A stretch of 64,000 bases of DNA, from positions 9,161 through 73,160 of the forward strand of contig CANJJT010000011.1 in NCBI GenBank assembly GCA_947474715.1. The letters run 5' to 3'. This document shows positions 1 through 8,408 of the stretch, in pieces (position 1 is the stretch's first letter; each line of letters starts with the position of its first letter). Position numbers and translations under genes: made by a program. The stretch comes from CAIYPG01 sp903864555. Its GTDB lineage: Bacteria > Pseudomonadota > Gammaproteobacteria > Burkholderiales > SG8-39. A model generated the notes under the pieces. The model was not told where the DNA came from. It ran no database searches and worked only from the letters and a program-made list of their open reading frames with translations.

Positions 1-301
1 TGATGCCTTCCATGGTGTCCTGCAGGCCCGTGACTCCCCAGTCAAAAATATGATTGTGGGCCAGGTTGACGACATTGAATCCGGCATACGGAATGCCTTT
101 GATGTTGTCCGGGGAACACGGCTGGTTCTCCACCAGGGAATACATGTTGATGCCGCGATCGGTGTACACGGCTTCGCCATTGCAAAAGGCGATATCGGCG
201 GAGCGTATGGTTGGTGCGACAAAAGAAAAGGCCCCCTCGGGGTCCGGGCGATTCAACCAGACATCGCCAACAGCAAGCATCGTGATTGCTTCTTTGTTCA
301 T
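1..301 (-). CDS. CapA-like metallophosphatase-family protein, C-terminus beyond window
   Basis: The first 100 residues of a gene that runs off the left edge, read directly from the minus strand. The start is ATG at 301. The family is recognised from VGDVWLNR (residues 11-18, GD pair), CNGEAV (40-45) and NLAHNHIFDWG (79-89), which match the GD, N-x-E and N-x-A-N-H-x-x-D-x-G blocks of CapA/PgsA-like proteins. Founding members act in poly-gamma-glutamate capsule synthesis, but many relatives have no known role. No signal peptide or membrane segment precedes the domain, unlike classical CapA, so a cytoplasmic enzyme is possible. It lies 121 bp downstream of a Bug gene on the same strand and may be co-transcribed with it. 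The fold is fairly secure; the function is not. Confidence 0.72.
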   Translation of the reverse strand, partial: MNKEAITMLAVGDVWLNRPDPEGAFSFVAPTIRSADIAFCNGEAVYTDRGINMYSLVENQPCSPDNIKGIPYAGFNVVNLAHNHIFDWGVTGLQDTMEGI

Positions 302-422
302 TGCGTCCCCGCTGGTGTGCAAGATTGGTCGGATGCGAGTGGGCTGCCAGGGTGCGACAGGGTGAACCAGCGGGCCATGCCCCCTTGTTCAACACCCACT
401 CAGGGAAACAGGGCTGCCTTCC

Positions 423-1403
423 TCAAAGCTTGATGTTGCCGCTCTTGACCAGAGTCTCCCATTGCACTTTTTCCCGCTGCACGAGGTTGGCCAGGTCCTC
501 CGGCTTGTTGGGTGGCGCCACGTCAGCGCCCTCGTCCGCAAACTTCTTCTTCACATCGGGTGCGTTCAGGATGCCCGTCACCGACTGGTTCAGCTTCTGG
601 ATCAGCGCCGCGGGCGTGGCCCTGGGCGCGGCCATGCCATACCAGCTCAGCAACTCGTAGCCCGCCAGGCCGCTCTCGGCCACGGTGGGAATATCGGGCA
701 TGATGGCCGCGCGCTCGCGCCCGGTCACCGCCAGCGCCTTGACCTTGCCGCTGGTCACGAAGGGTTTGGCCGAGAGTGAATTAATGATGGCCGTCTGCAC
801 CCGGTCGCTCATGAGATCGGTCAGCATCTCCGCCGAACCCTTGTAGGGCACGTGCAGGATGTTGATGCCAGCCTTGTGGTTGATCAGCTCCATGCCCAGG
901 TGCACCACCGAGCCGATGCCGCTGGAGGCATACGCCAGTTGATTGGTCTTGGCATGCGCCACCAGTTCCTGGACGGTTTTCGCAGGCAGGTTGGGCGAGC
1001 CGAGCAAGATGTAGGGCTGTGACACCATGATCACCACCGGCGCCAGCTGGGTCTGGATATTCACGTTGATGGTATTGGTGACCATGGCGGCCACGTTCTG
1101 GGCGATCAAGGGGCCCAGGGTGTAGCCGTCAGGCGCCGCTCGCGACAGCAATTCCAGCCCCAGACCGCCAGCCGCACCCGGACGGTTGTCGACCAAGAAG
1201 GTCTGTCCCATCTTCTGGCCAAAAAACGGCGTCAGCTGCCGCATCATGAGGTCGGCCCCGCTGCCGGGAGGCGAGGCCACGATCACACGCACCGCCTTGG
1301 AGGGATACGAGTCCACCGTCGTGCCCTGCTGCGCCTGGATATTGCCGCTCATCAGAAACGACACCGTCGTCAGTGAAATTACGGGGACAATTCGCTTGAT
1401 CAT
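423..1403 (-). CDS. Bug/TctC-family tripartite tricarboxylate transporter substrate-binding protein
   Basis: A 326-residue periplasmic binding protein of the usual length for the family. It has a signal peptide ending near NIQAQ (about residue 25), the ligand-loop motif SPPGSGADLMMR, then VDNRPGAAGG, PDGYTL and HVPYKG, which are the standard Bug landmarks. These proteins bind small carboxylates or amides and hand them to TctA/TctB permeases. The start at 1403 is supported by GGAGGAG placed 6 bases upstream. The CapA-like gene follows on the same strand. No permease is adjacent and the ligand cannot be deduced. Confidence 0.93.
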   Translation of the reverse strand: MIKRIVPVISLTTVSFLMSGNIQAQQGTTVDSYPSKAVRVIVASPPGSGADLMMRQLTPFFGQKMGQTFLVDNRPGAAGGLGLELLSRAAPDGYTLGPLIAQNVAAMVTNTINVNIQTQLAPVVIMVSQPYILLGSPNLPAKTVQELVAHAKTNQLAYASSGIGSVVHLGMELINHKAGINILHVPYKGSAEMLTDLMSDRVQTAIINSLSAKPFVTSGKVKALAVTGRERAAIMPDIPTVAESGLAGYELLSWYGMAAPRATPAALIQKLNQSVTGILNAPDVKKKFADEGADVAPPNKPEDLANLVQREKVQWETLVKSGNIKL

Positions 1404-1631
1404 CGCTACTCCTCCATTGATGGTTGTTCAGGATCGATCCAGACAATCCTCCCGTGCATCGATCTGACGTCGATTGCTCAGGGCCCTGCCAGCTGATCAG
1501 CAGTTCGCCTCATTCAATTGCTCTACGCGGGGAATCTGTTGAAGGCAGTCATGCTATCGCACAACCAGACAATCGGCCACGCGTCGCAGGCTCTGCTGTG
1601 GTCGTTTGAGTTGGTGATGAGCTTGTGAAGT
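1404..1631. other. Intergenic region without recognised gene
   Basis: Upstream region of the Bug gene at 423-1403. No coding frame with family features, RNA gene or convincing sigma-70 promoter was recognised. Confidence 0.5.
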
Positions 1632-1666
1632 CGGTGTTAAACCCCTTGTCAAAGGGGGTTTACACC
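1632..1666. terminator. Long hairpin built from a CCCCTTGTCAAAGGGG repeat arm
   Basis: A nearly perfect inverted repeat of about 15 bp per arm (GGTGTTAAACCCC against GGGGTTTACACC). It lies just downstream of the minus-strand SGNH gene. The core is the same as in the dispersed hairpin arms elsewhere in the window. It could terminate transcription from the right; there is no long U-tract, so this role is inferred. Confidence 0.5.
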
Positions 1667-1696
1667 AACCAGCCTGCCCGCGCTGCCTCCCGGAAA

Positions 1697-2320
1697 TCAG
1701 ATCGCGCCGCCCTTCTTCAACACTTCGGCCACGGCATCGGCCAGGCGCTGGTAGCCCTGGGCGTTGGGGTGGATGGCGTCAGCCTTGAGTGCGGTGTCGG
1801 AGAGGATGCTGGCGATGGCCTTGCCTTCGTAGGCGAGCTTCATGTCCTTGGCGATCTCGTCGTAGTGGTCGGCGGTGGACAAGAACAGGCCCGGGCTGGG
1901 CACACCGAGCAGGACGACTGCCATGCCGCGCGAGCGGGCCAGAGACACCATGGCGCGGAGGTTGGCGGTCGCCTCCTTTGCGGGAAGCTTGCGCAGCATG
2001 TCGTTGCCACCGTGGCACAGGATCAGTAACGCCGGCTTCACGGCGTCCAGCACTTCGGGCAGACGGGCGAGGCCCGATGCGCTGACTTCGCCCGGAATGC
2101 CGGCGGCGATCACCTTGCGTCCGATCTTTCGTTCCAGCGCGGCCGGGTAACTGTTGTCCGGCGTGGTGCCGGTGCCGAAGGTGAGGCTATCGCCGAAAGC
2201 CAGCACCACCGCATCCGGGGCAAGCCGGGGCAGTTTCGGCGTGGCGCCACCGCAGCCGGCGATGACGAAGGCCGCAGCCAGCGCCAGTGCAAAACGGGCG
2301 AGGCCGGGAGCCGCTGGCAT
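1697..2320 (-). CDS. SGNH/GDSL-family lipase/esterase lipoprotein
   Basis: 207 residues from the chosen ATG. A short hydrophobic leader ends in VIAGC (lipobox Cys23), so the protein should be membrane-anchored and face the periplasm. SGNH hydrolase blocks are present: FGDSLTFG (nucleophile Ser45), PGEVSASG (Gly block), GGND (104-107) and DAIH (Asp181, His184). Members such as TesA hydrolyse thioesters, esters or lysophospholipids; the substrate here is unknown. The frame stays open upstream to a TTG at 2440 with an ATG at 2407. 2320 was preferred because it gives a compact lipoprotein signal, although its ribosome site is weak. The start is therefore uncertain; the family is not. Confidence 0.85.
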   Translation of the reverse strand: MPAAPGLARFALALAAAFVIAGCGGATPKLPRLAPDAVVLAFGDSLTFGTGTTPDNSYPAALERKIGRKVIAAGIPGEVSASGLARLPEVLDAVKPALLILCHGGNDMLRKLPAKEATANLRAMVSLARSRGMAVVLLGVPSPGLFLSTADHYDEIAKDMKLAYEGKAIASILSDTALKADAIHPNAQGYQRLADAVAEVLKKGGAI

Positions 2321-2504
2321 TGCCGACCGGGCACCGCCTGGCGTGCCACCCGGGCGCCCCATGGACGACGGATCATGCGCCCAGCCCAACAGGGTTGAAA
2401 TGATCATTTTCAAGTCCACTCCCCCGTCATCATTAGACAAGTCGATAGATTGTGATCACCGCGCCTCCGTTCATCCGGATCACCGCCAGCCTGAAGGCCT
2501 GCGT

Positions 2505-2822
2505 TCAGCCTTCGCCCGGCAGCTCTATCCCCAGCATCACATAGGACAGACTCTTGCCGTGCATGTCCTGCGCCAGCGACACAGTGACGCCGCCGCCCAG
2601 GGCATTCTCGATGACGAAGTTCAGCGCGCGCAGCTTGGGCAGTTCGTAGCGCGTCACCGGCCCCTTGGCGATGCCGGCATAGGCCTGCATCACGCGCTCC
2701 GTCGTGAGCTGCTCGCGCAGAATGCGCCAGGCGCGTTCATCGTAGGCGATCACCGAGACATTGGAGGTGTTGCCCTTGTCGCCGGCGCGCGAGTGACCCA
2801 AATCATAAACACGCACGCTCAT
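2505..2822 (-). CDS. AtuA-like ferredoxin-fold domain protein (detached C-terminal domain)
   Basis: 105 residues with the motif HSRAGDKGNTSNVSVI near the N-terminus and a GGGVTVSLAQD segment. This matches the small C-terminal ferredoxin-like domain that is fused in many AtuA/DUF1446 proteins. Its ATG overlaps the stop of the AtuA core gene by 4 bases (ATGA), which indicates translational coupling and a two-subunit form of the same protein. AtuA is linked to acyclic terpene (citronellol/geraniol) utilisation in Pseudomonas, but most relatives are uncharacterised. Confidence 0.82.
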   Translation of the reverse strand: MSVRVYDLGHSRAGDKGNTSNVSVIAYDERAWRILREQLTTERVMQAYAGIAKGPVTRYELPKLRALNFVIENALGGGVTVSLAQDMHGKSLSYVMLGIELPGEG

Positions 2823-4183
2823 GACCTGCCCTCCACGGAAACACTGGTTTTGACAAGCGAGCGCGGGATGAGCAGCGACTTCACTGCCAGCACTTCGCGA
2901 ACGCCATTGGTGCCGCCGCCTCCACCCGCCGGCCCGTTCACGTGCAGGGTGCGGATCTCGAAGCCCAGGGCCTCGGCCACCTTGCGGTCAGGGCTGCGCG
3001 CGGCCATGCGCAGGCGTACTTCGTAGGGTTCGGGCCGGTCCTTGCCCGGCGGATTGCCCATGCCATGCAGGCTGGACAGGCCGATGTAGTCGACGCGGAT
3101 CTCCGGGTAGGAAAGCCCGCGCAGCTTCAGGCGCTCGCGCACGATCTGCTCGGCCAGGCGCGCCCGCGCCAGTGCATTCGGCCCGGCGTAACCCACTTCG
3201 CCCTCGCCGATCCAGCCATCGTGGTAACCCAGCACCACCTTGTAAGTGTCGGTGCGCGGACGCGCCATGGCACCCGAGGCGCGCACGCGATGCGCATCGA
3301 GCGAGGCGAATTCCACGCCGGTGATGTCGAGCACGCAGTCGGGCGTGATGTAGGCGGTGGGGTCGTGCATTTCGTAGAGGATCTGTTCCGAGCAGGTCAT
3401 CACGTCCAGGCGCCCGCCGGAGGTGGTCAGTTTGCCCAGCACCAGGCTGCCGTCCTGCCCCACATCGGCGTAGGGAAAGCCGATGTTGGTGGCGTCGGCG
3501 GCGTCCTTCCTGCCCGGGTCGATGAAGCAGCCGCCGGTGAGCTGCGCGGCGCATTCCATGAGGTGCCCGGCCAGCGTGCCCATGGCGAGGCGCGGATAGT
3601 CTTCATACTGCCAGCCCAGCCCGTGCAGCATGCAGCCGACAAACAATGAGGGGTCGGCCACGCGGCCGGTGATGGCGATGGGCGCACCGGTGGCCAGCGC
3701 ATCGCGTACTGCATCGGCGCCCAGGTAGGCATTGGCCGAGGCCATGCGCGGGATGAGCGATTCCACCGGCTCGCCGTTCTCCATCAGTCGCAGCTCAGGG
3801 TGCGCGCGCACGATGTCAACCACGTCATCCCCGGTGACCACCGCCACGGGCAGGTCACCCAGGCCCATGTCCTTTGCCACGCGCCGCACCGCGCGCGCAG
3901 CCGCCAACGGATTGGCCGCACCCATGTTGGTGACGATGCGAACGCCGTTCCTCACGCAGGAAGGCAGCACGCTCTGGAAGCGCTCCACCAGATAGGGCGT
4001 GTAGCCCTTCTCCGGGTCCTTCAGGCGCGAGAGCGTCTCGCGCGCGATGGTGCGCTCGGCGAGGCATTCGAACACCAGGTAATCGAGCTTGCCGTGCTCG
4101 GCCAGGTCGGCCGCCGGCTCGAAACGGTCATCGGAGAACCCTGCTCCGGTGCCCACGCGTATGGAGGATGGCATGTCGGTCAT
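2819..4183 (-). CDS. Acyclic terpene utilisation AtuA/DUF1446 family protein, core subunit
   Basis: About 454 residues from the ATG at 4183; the frame extends to an ATG at 4222 with no better ribosome site. The N-terminus IRVGTGAGFSDDR, then LDYLVFECLAERTIA, TNMGAANPLAAA, VTGDD and the glycine-rich GPAGGGGGTNGVRE are family signatures. The protein lacks the usual C-terminal domain, which is supplied by the overlapping 105-residue gene. No other atu or liu genes are nearby, so a role in terpene catabolism is not shown here; some relatives sit next to acyl-CoA genes. The family call is firm and the substrate unknown. Confidence 0.87.
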   Translation of the reverse strand: MTDMPSSIRVGTGAGFSDDRFEPAADLAEHGKLDYLVFECLAERTIARETLSRLKDPEKGYTPYLVERFQSVLPSCVRNGVRIVTNMGAANPLAAARAVRRVAKDMGLGDLPVAVVTGDDVVDIVRAHPELRLMENGEPVESLIPRMASANAYLGADAVRDALATGAPIAITGRVADPSLFVGCMLHGLGWQYEDYPRLAMGTLAGHLMECAAQLTGGCFIDPGRKDAADATNIGFPYADVGQDGSLVLGKLTTSGGRLDVMTCSEQILYEMHDPTAYITPDCVLDITGVEFASLDAHRVRASGAMARPRTDTYKVVLGYHDGWIGEGEVGYAGPNALARARLAEQIVRERLKLRGLSYPEIRVDYIGLSSLHGMGNPPGKDRPEPYEVRLRMAARSPDRKVAEALGFEIRTLHVNGPAGGGGGTNGVREVLAVKSLLIPRSLVKTSVSVEGRS

Positions 4184-4358
4184 GTCGATTTCCGGTTGAC
4201 TGGCGGTTGAACGATGAAGCATGGGCGCGCCTGGAAGCCACGATGTGCGTGGCGGGAATTATCGCAGGGAAGCGGGGCGAGATCGGGGTGGAAAGGTAAG
4301 CGCATGCAGGCCTGCGGGCTGCCCGAGGGTCAGGCCGCAGGTCAGACCACGGGTCAGC

Positions 4359-4676
4359 CTAGGCCGCCTGCGCATGCAGCTTGACGCCCAGAGCCCGGGC
4401 CACCTTCAGCACAGTGGCAAAGCTCGGATTTCCATCGGCACTCAGCGCCCGGTACAGACTTTCACGGCTCAAACCTGCCTCCTTGGCAACCAGGGTCATG
4501 CCCTTTGCGCGGGCAATGTCACCGAGCGCACGGGCGATGCCGCTTGCGTCATCGGGGGCTTCCTCCAGCCACGCATCAAGATACGCCGCCATCTCCTCCG
4601 GAGTACGCAGTTGCGCGGCAACGTCATACGGCAGGGTCTTGGTTTTTGCAGCCTTCTTCCGACTGATCCTGAGCAT
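4359..4676 (-). CDS. Orphan addiction-module antidote (HigA/HI1420-like HTH protein)
   Basis: 105 residues with YDVAAQLRTPEEMAAYLDAWLEEA followed by a helix-turn-helix region around TLVAKEAGLSRESLYRALS and SFATVLKVARALGV. This is the layout of the putative addiction-module antidote family, in which the toxin of the RelE/HI1419 type is normally encoded immediately upstream. The 160 bp upstream here holds no toxin frame, only a promoter-like region with GTAGCC/GGCTAC repeats. It is therefore either a solitary regulator or the remnant of a toxin-antitoxin pair. A stretch of the ribosome site, AGGAAAGG, lies close upstream of the ATG. Confidence 0.82.
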   Translation of the reverse strand: MLRISRKKAAKTKTLPYDVAAQLRTPEEMAAYLDAWLEEAPDDASGIARALGDIARAKGMTLVAKEAGLSRESLYRALSADGNPSFATVLKVARALGVKLHAQAA

Positions 4677-4727
4677 GGACTGCCTTTCCTGATATCACTG
4701 TAGTGTATCGAAATGCCCCGACCAAGA

Positions 4728-4759
4728 GTAGCCCATAGGCTACATTTGTCATTGGCTAC
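4728..4759. promoter_or_regulatory. Inverted repeat GTAGCC-N4-GGCTAC plus a third half-site
   Basis: A perfect 6+4+6 inverted repeat lies at 4728-4743, with another GGCTAC at 4754-4759. It is 52-83 bp upstream of the orphan antidote ATG and also upstream of the divergent Bug gene. The position suits an autoregulatory operator. This is inference from symmetry only. Confidence 0.35.
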
Positions 4760-4838
4760 CTGCCCCCAAAGCACCCTCGAGCGTCACGCCAGTACGACCT
4801 AGAATGGGACCAACCAAGAAAAAGGAGGAGCCCCCGCC

Positions 4839-5834
4839 ATGACCCCATCCCCCCTGACTCAGGCCCTGCTCGCGTCCGCTGCCATCCTGGCCGCCTCCGC
4901 CGCCCACGCCCAGGAGCGGCGGCAGATCGCGCCCAATTTCCCGAACAAGCCCATCCGCTTCATCGTCACGGTGACGGCCGGGGGCGGGCTCGATTTCGTC
5001 ACGCGCACGGTGGCAGCCAAGCTGAGCGAGCGCATCGCCTCCCCCGTGCTGGTGGAGAACATCAGCGGGGCCAACGGCATCATCGCGGTGAACACCGTCA
5101 TCGGCGCGCCGCCCGATGGCCACACGCTGCTCAGCGCGGGTGGCTCCGTCCCCATCAATGCCGTGTTCGGCAAGTTCGACCGCGACGTGCGCACCGCGCT
5201 GGCGCCGGTGGCGCAGATGGCCACGCAGGGGCTGCTGTTCTACGTGCCGGCGGGCTCACCGGTGAATTCGGTGAAGGACCTCGTCGAAGAGGCCCGGCGC
5301 AACCCCGGCAAGGTCACCTATGGCTCCACCGGCGTTGGTTCGGTGGCGCACCTGGCCACCGAACTGCTCAACATCGCCGCCAAGATGCAGATGGTGCACG
5401 TGCCCTACAAGGGCGCCTCGGCTGCCATCGTCGACCTCACCGCCGGGCGCCTGAGCCTGCTGATGTCCGCCTACGGTGTGGTCCAGCCGCTGGTGAAAAG
5501 CGGCAAGCTGAAGATGATCGCCACCACCACGGCACAGCGCATCCCCGAAGCACCCGACCTGCCCACCGTAGCCGAACAGGGCTTTCCCGGTTACGAGGCG
5601 GCCAACACCTACACCCTCTACACCGGCAGCGGCGTCCCCGCCGCCGTGATGCAGGCGCTCAACCGCGAAGTGATCGCGGCCATCGCCGACCCCGACGTGC
5701 GACGCGCCTACGCCAAGGACAGTTCCACCCCCGCCCCGCCCCATTCCGTGGATGAGCTCAAGCGCATCCTCCTCGGCGAGATGGACCGCTGGGCCGGGGT
5801 GGTGAAGACGGCGAATATCACGCTGGAGAATTGA
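4839..5834 (+). CDS. Bug/TctC-family substrate-binding protein
   Basis: 331 residues with a signal peptide ending AAHAQ (about residue 24). The ATG is preceded by AAGGAGGAG at a good distance. Family landmarks are PNKPIRFIV, VENISGANG, PDGHTL and HVPYKG. The first ligand loop reads VTAGGGLDFVTR rather than the common FPPGGGTD form, so its ligand may differ from those of its neighbours. It is transcribed alone, divergent from the orphan antidote and convergent with the next Bug gene. Confidence 0.93.
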   Translation: MTPSPLTQALLASAAILAASAAHAQERRQIAPNFPNKPIRFIVTVTAGGGLDFVTRTVAAKLSERIASPVLVENISGANGIIAVNTVIGAPPDGHTLLSAGGSVPINAVFGKFDRDVRTALAPVAQMATQGLLFYVPAGSPVNSVKDLVEEARRNPGKVTYGSTGVGSVAHLATELLNIAAKMQMVHVPYKGASAAIVDLTAGRLSLLMSAYGVVQPLVKSGKLKMIATTTAQRIPEAPDLPTVAEQGFPGYEAANTYTLYTGSGVPAAVMQALNREVIAAIADPDVRRAYAKDSSTPAPPHSVDELKRILLGEMDRWAGVVKTANITLEN

Positions 5835-5921
5835 GGGGGGCCGAATGCCGGGGGCGGGGCAAGGCTTCGGCTGTGCCACGATGCGGCCACACAGGATGAC
5901 CGTATCACCCCGCCCGCAAGG

Positions 5922-5946
5922 AACTGGTCACATCCTGTGACCAGTT
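5922..5946. terminator. Perfect hairpin between convergent Bug genes
   Basis: Ten-base arms AACTGGTCAC and GTGACCAGTT around a 5-base loop, between two convergent genes. It probably acts as a bidirectional terminator, though no strong U-tract follows on either strand. Confidence 0.5.
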
Positions 5947-6065
5947 GCCCCCCGATCCCTCGATAAGCCGGGCCACTGTCCCCTGCTTCAATTCAGGCCA
6001 CTGCAGTTTCCCGAACTGTCTTCGTCAATGGCGCGATGCACTGACGAAGACGCACTGCCCCGTCG

Positions 6066-7100
6066 CTATGGGCCGGGATCCGTGATGCCCGAGGCTTTGA
6101 CCACAGGCAGCCAGTACTCCTGATCGGAGATGATGCGGGCCGTGAACTCCGCGGGCGATGTGCCGACGGCGTCCGATCCCATCACCTCCAGTGCAGCCTT
6201 CACGTCTGCATCGCCAAGGGCTGCATTGAAGGCCTTGTCCAACGCTGCAATGACGGCCGGGCGCGTGCGCGGCGGTGCGACCACGCCGAAGTAAATATCG
6301 GACCATGCACCGGCCAGGCCTGATTCCATCATGGTCGGGACGTTGGGATAGTAGCGCCAGCGCTTTTGCCCGGTTGCGGCGATTGCAACCAGTTTCCCGG
6401 AGTCAAGAAACGGCTTCAGCCCCGGTCCCATCATCTGCAACTGCACGACATTGCTGAGCAGGTCCGGCGTGGCCTGGGTTGCCCCCTTGTAGGGTATGAA
6501 GGAGAACTCGATGCCGGCCTTGGAGGCCAGCAAGGCAGCCGCGAAGGTCGTCGTGGCTGCGGTGCCACTGGTGGCGATATTGAGCTTGCCGGGGTTACGC
6601 TTGGCGTAGTCGATCAGGCCTTTCAGATCGCGAAACGGCACCGACGGATGGGCACCGATCACCATTTGCTGCGAGAACAGCAGTGATATGGGCGAGTAGT
6701 CCTTGACCGGTTCATGCTTGTCCTTGCCGATCAGCGGAAGGGTGACCACCAGGCCATTGGTCACGCCGAGCAGGGTGTAGCCGTCTGCGGGCGCCTGCCT
6801 CATGGCATTGAAGGCAATCATGCCGTTGGCGCCGGGTCTGCTCTCGACCAGCACAGGCTGGCCGAGGTGGCGTCCCGCCGCGGTCGCCGTCGTTCGCATG
6901 GCCGTGTCCACGGCACCCCCGACGGAGAACGGCCAGTACAGGGTGACCGGACGAGCCGGAAAGGCCTGCGCCAGCGCAGACCCTGCCCCCAATGCCAGCA
7001 GCGCAAAGACCAGACTCCTGCCGCCTGCCCGGAAAGGGCGACGCTGTTTGACTGGTGAAGTGAACCCCATCTGCTGCAGGTGCGACTGATCTCTCTCCAT
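6066..7100 (-). CDS. Bug/TctC-family substrate-binding protein
   Basis: 344 residues, with about 20 extra residues before the hydrophobic signal core, which ends GSALAQ near residue 45. GAGGAG stands 6 bases before the ATG. The ligand loop is divergent (FSVGGAVDTAMR), followed by VESRPGANG, ADGYTL and FIPYKG. It lies 72 bp downstream of the acyl-CoA dehydrogenase pair on the same strand, separated by a 22-bp palindrome. It probably supplies the substrate for that pathway, but this rests on position only. Confidence 0.92.
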   Translation of the reverse strand: MERDQSHLQQMGFTSPVKQRRPFRAGGRSLVFALLALGAGSALAQAFPARPVTLYWPFSVGGAVDTAMRTTATAAGRHLGQPVLVESRPGANGMIAFNAMRQAPADGYTLLGVTNGLVVTLPLIGKDKHEPVKDYSPISLLFSQQMVIGAHPSVPFRDLKGLIDYAKRNPGKLNIATSGTAATTTFAAALLASKAGIEFSFIPYKGATQATPDLLSNVVQLQMMGPGLKPFLDSGKLVAIAATGQKRWRYYPNVPTMMESGLAGAWSDIYFGVVAPPRTRPAVIAALDKAFNAALGDADVKAALEVMGSDAVGTSPAEFTARIISDQEYWLPVVKASGITDPGP

Positions 7101-7140
7101 GAAACTCTCCTCGTGCGTTTCCCTCTGAAATGGGGGATAT

Positions 7141-7162
7141 ACAAGGGGGCATGCCCCCTTGT
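7141..7162. repeat. 22-bp perfect palindrome, ACAAGGGGGCATGC type
   Basis: A self-complementary 22-mer centred on GCATGC, between the dehydrogenase stop and the Bug start. A near-identical unit with the same ATATC flank in inverted orientation lies at 59792-59813, and a half copy at about 374-391. It may form a stem in mRNA and lower expression of the downstream gene. Confidence 0.6.
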
Positions 7163-7172
7163 TCAGTGATTC

Positions 7173-8408
7173 CTAGGGTCTGCTACGCGCCGTGGGCACG
7201 TCCTTGAAAGCGATGTTTTTATCGATTCTGTGGTCGGCCGGCAAGCCGAGCACCCGCTCGGCAATGATATTGCGCTGGATTTCGTCCGTGCCCCCGGCAA
7301 TGCGCAAGGCCGTCGAGAAGAAGAACGCGTCCTCGAACAGGTTCTTGACCGGCTCGGCCGAGCCATTGATCGCCCCTGCCGGACCGAGCAGGTCGATCGC
7401 GAAGGACACCATCTCCTGCAGGCGGTTGACGTCGGCCAGCTTCATGATCGAGCCCTCCGGCCCTGGTGTCTGGCCGCGGGACAGGGAGGTGAGCATCCTC
7501 AGGCGGGTGAAACGGATGGCCTCGCTGCGGACATAGAAGTCGGCCACCTTCTCGCGCACCGCGTCATCATCGAGCGCCGGGCCGTTCTCCAGCGTCATCT
7601 GCTGGACGTAATCGAGCAATTCGCCCACCTCCGGCTTCCTCGACAAGGGCGCCGAGCGCTCGCGCCCGAGCAATCCCATCGCCACTTTCCAGCCCTCTCC
7701 GACCGCGCCGACCCGCTGTGAGTCGAGCACCTCGCAGTCACTGAAAAAAACCTCGTTGAATGTCGAGGAACCGGACATCTGCTTGATCGGCTTGATCTCC
7801 AGGCCGGGCGTATCCATGCGCAGAAAGTACATGGTCAGGCCCTTGTGCTTGGGCACGTCCGGATCGGTTCGCGCCAGGAGTAGCCCGTAGTCACAGAACT
7901 GCGCGCCCGACGTCCAGATCTTCTGGCCGTTCACGATCCATTTGTCGCCTCTTTTCTGCGCAGTGGTCCTGAGCGCCGCAAGGTCCGAGCCTGCCATCGG
8001 CTCGGAGAAAAGCTGGCACCAGATCTCCTCGCCCCTGAGCGCCGGAATCGTGTAGCGATCCCGTTGCTCCGGCGTGCCGAAGGTGCTTATCGTGGGGATG
8101 CACATTCTGATACCCACATCGAAGAAGCCCGTCGAGACCGTGTAATGCTGTTCCTCCAGAAGGTAGATGGCCTCCTGGATCGAGGTGCCGCCCTGACCGT
8201 GCCATTCCCGTGGCCAGCTGATGCCTGCGAATCCCGCTTCGAATTTCTGGCGCTGGTGCTTCTTCGCCATTTCCAGCGCGCCTGGCTTGGACTGGTCACG
8301 GCGATAGCCTTCGTATTCGCCGGGCTTTCGCCGCTGGGCGATCGAATCCAGAAACTCAATGACCTTGGCCTGGTATGCCGCCTCTTCCGGGGTGTATTCA
8401 AGATCCAT
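7173..8408 (-). CDS. Acyl-CoA dehydrogenase, long FadE-type subunit
   Basis: 411 residues with N-terminal helices, the FAD/substrate motif FSEPMAGSDLAALRT, then WIVNGQKIWTSGAQ and C-terminal GGTDEIQRNIIAERVLGLP, all typical acyl-CoA dehydrogenase signatures. Its ATG overlaps the stop of the second dehydrogenase by one base, so the two are translationally coupled. Such pairs of one long and one short subunit are known to form heteromeric enzymes in steroid and related acyl-CoA breakdown. The same two modules are fused in one gene at 23945-26338. The acyl substrate is unknown. Confidence 0.92.
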   Translation of the reverse strand: MDLEYTPEEAAYQAKVIEFLDSIAQRRKPGEYEGYRRDQSKPGALEMAKKHQRQKFEAGFAGISWPREWHGQGGTSIQEAIYLLEEQHYTVSTGFFDVGIRMCIPTISTFGTPEQRDRYTIPALRGEEIWCQLFSEPMAGSDLAALRTTAQKRGDKWIVNGQKIWTSGAQFCDYGLLLARTDPDVPKHKGLTMYFLRMDTPGLEIKPIKQMSGSSTFNEVFFSDCEVLDSQRVGAVGEGWKVAMGLLGRERSAPLSRKPEVGELLDYVQQMTLENGPALDDDAVREKVADFYVRSEAIRFTRLRMLTSLSRGQTPGPEGSIMKLADVNRLQEMVSFAIDLLGPAGAINGSAEPVKNLFEDAFFFSTALRIAGGTDEIQRNIIAERVLGLPADHRIDKNIAFKDVPTARSRP

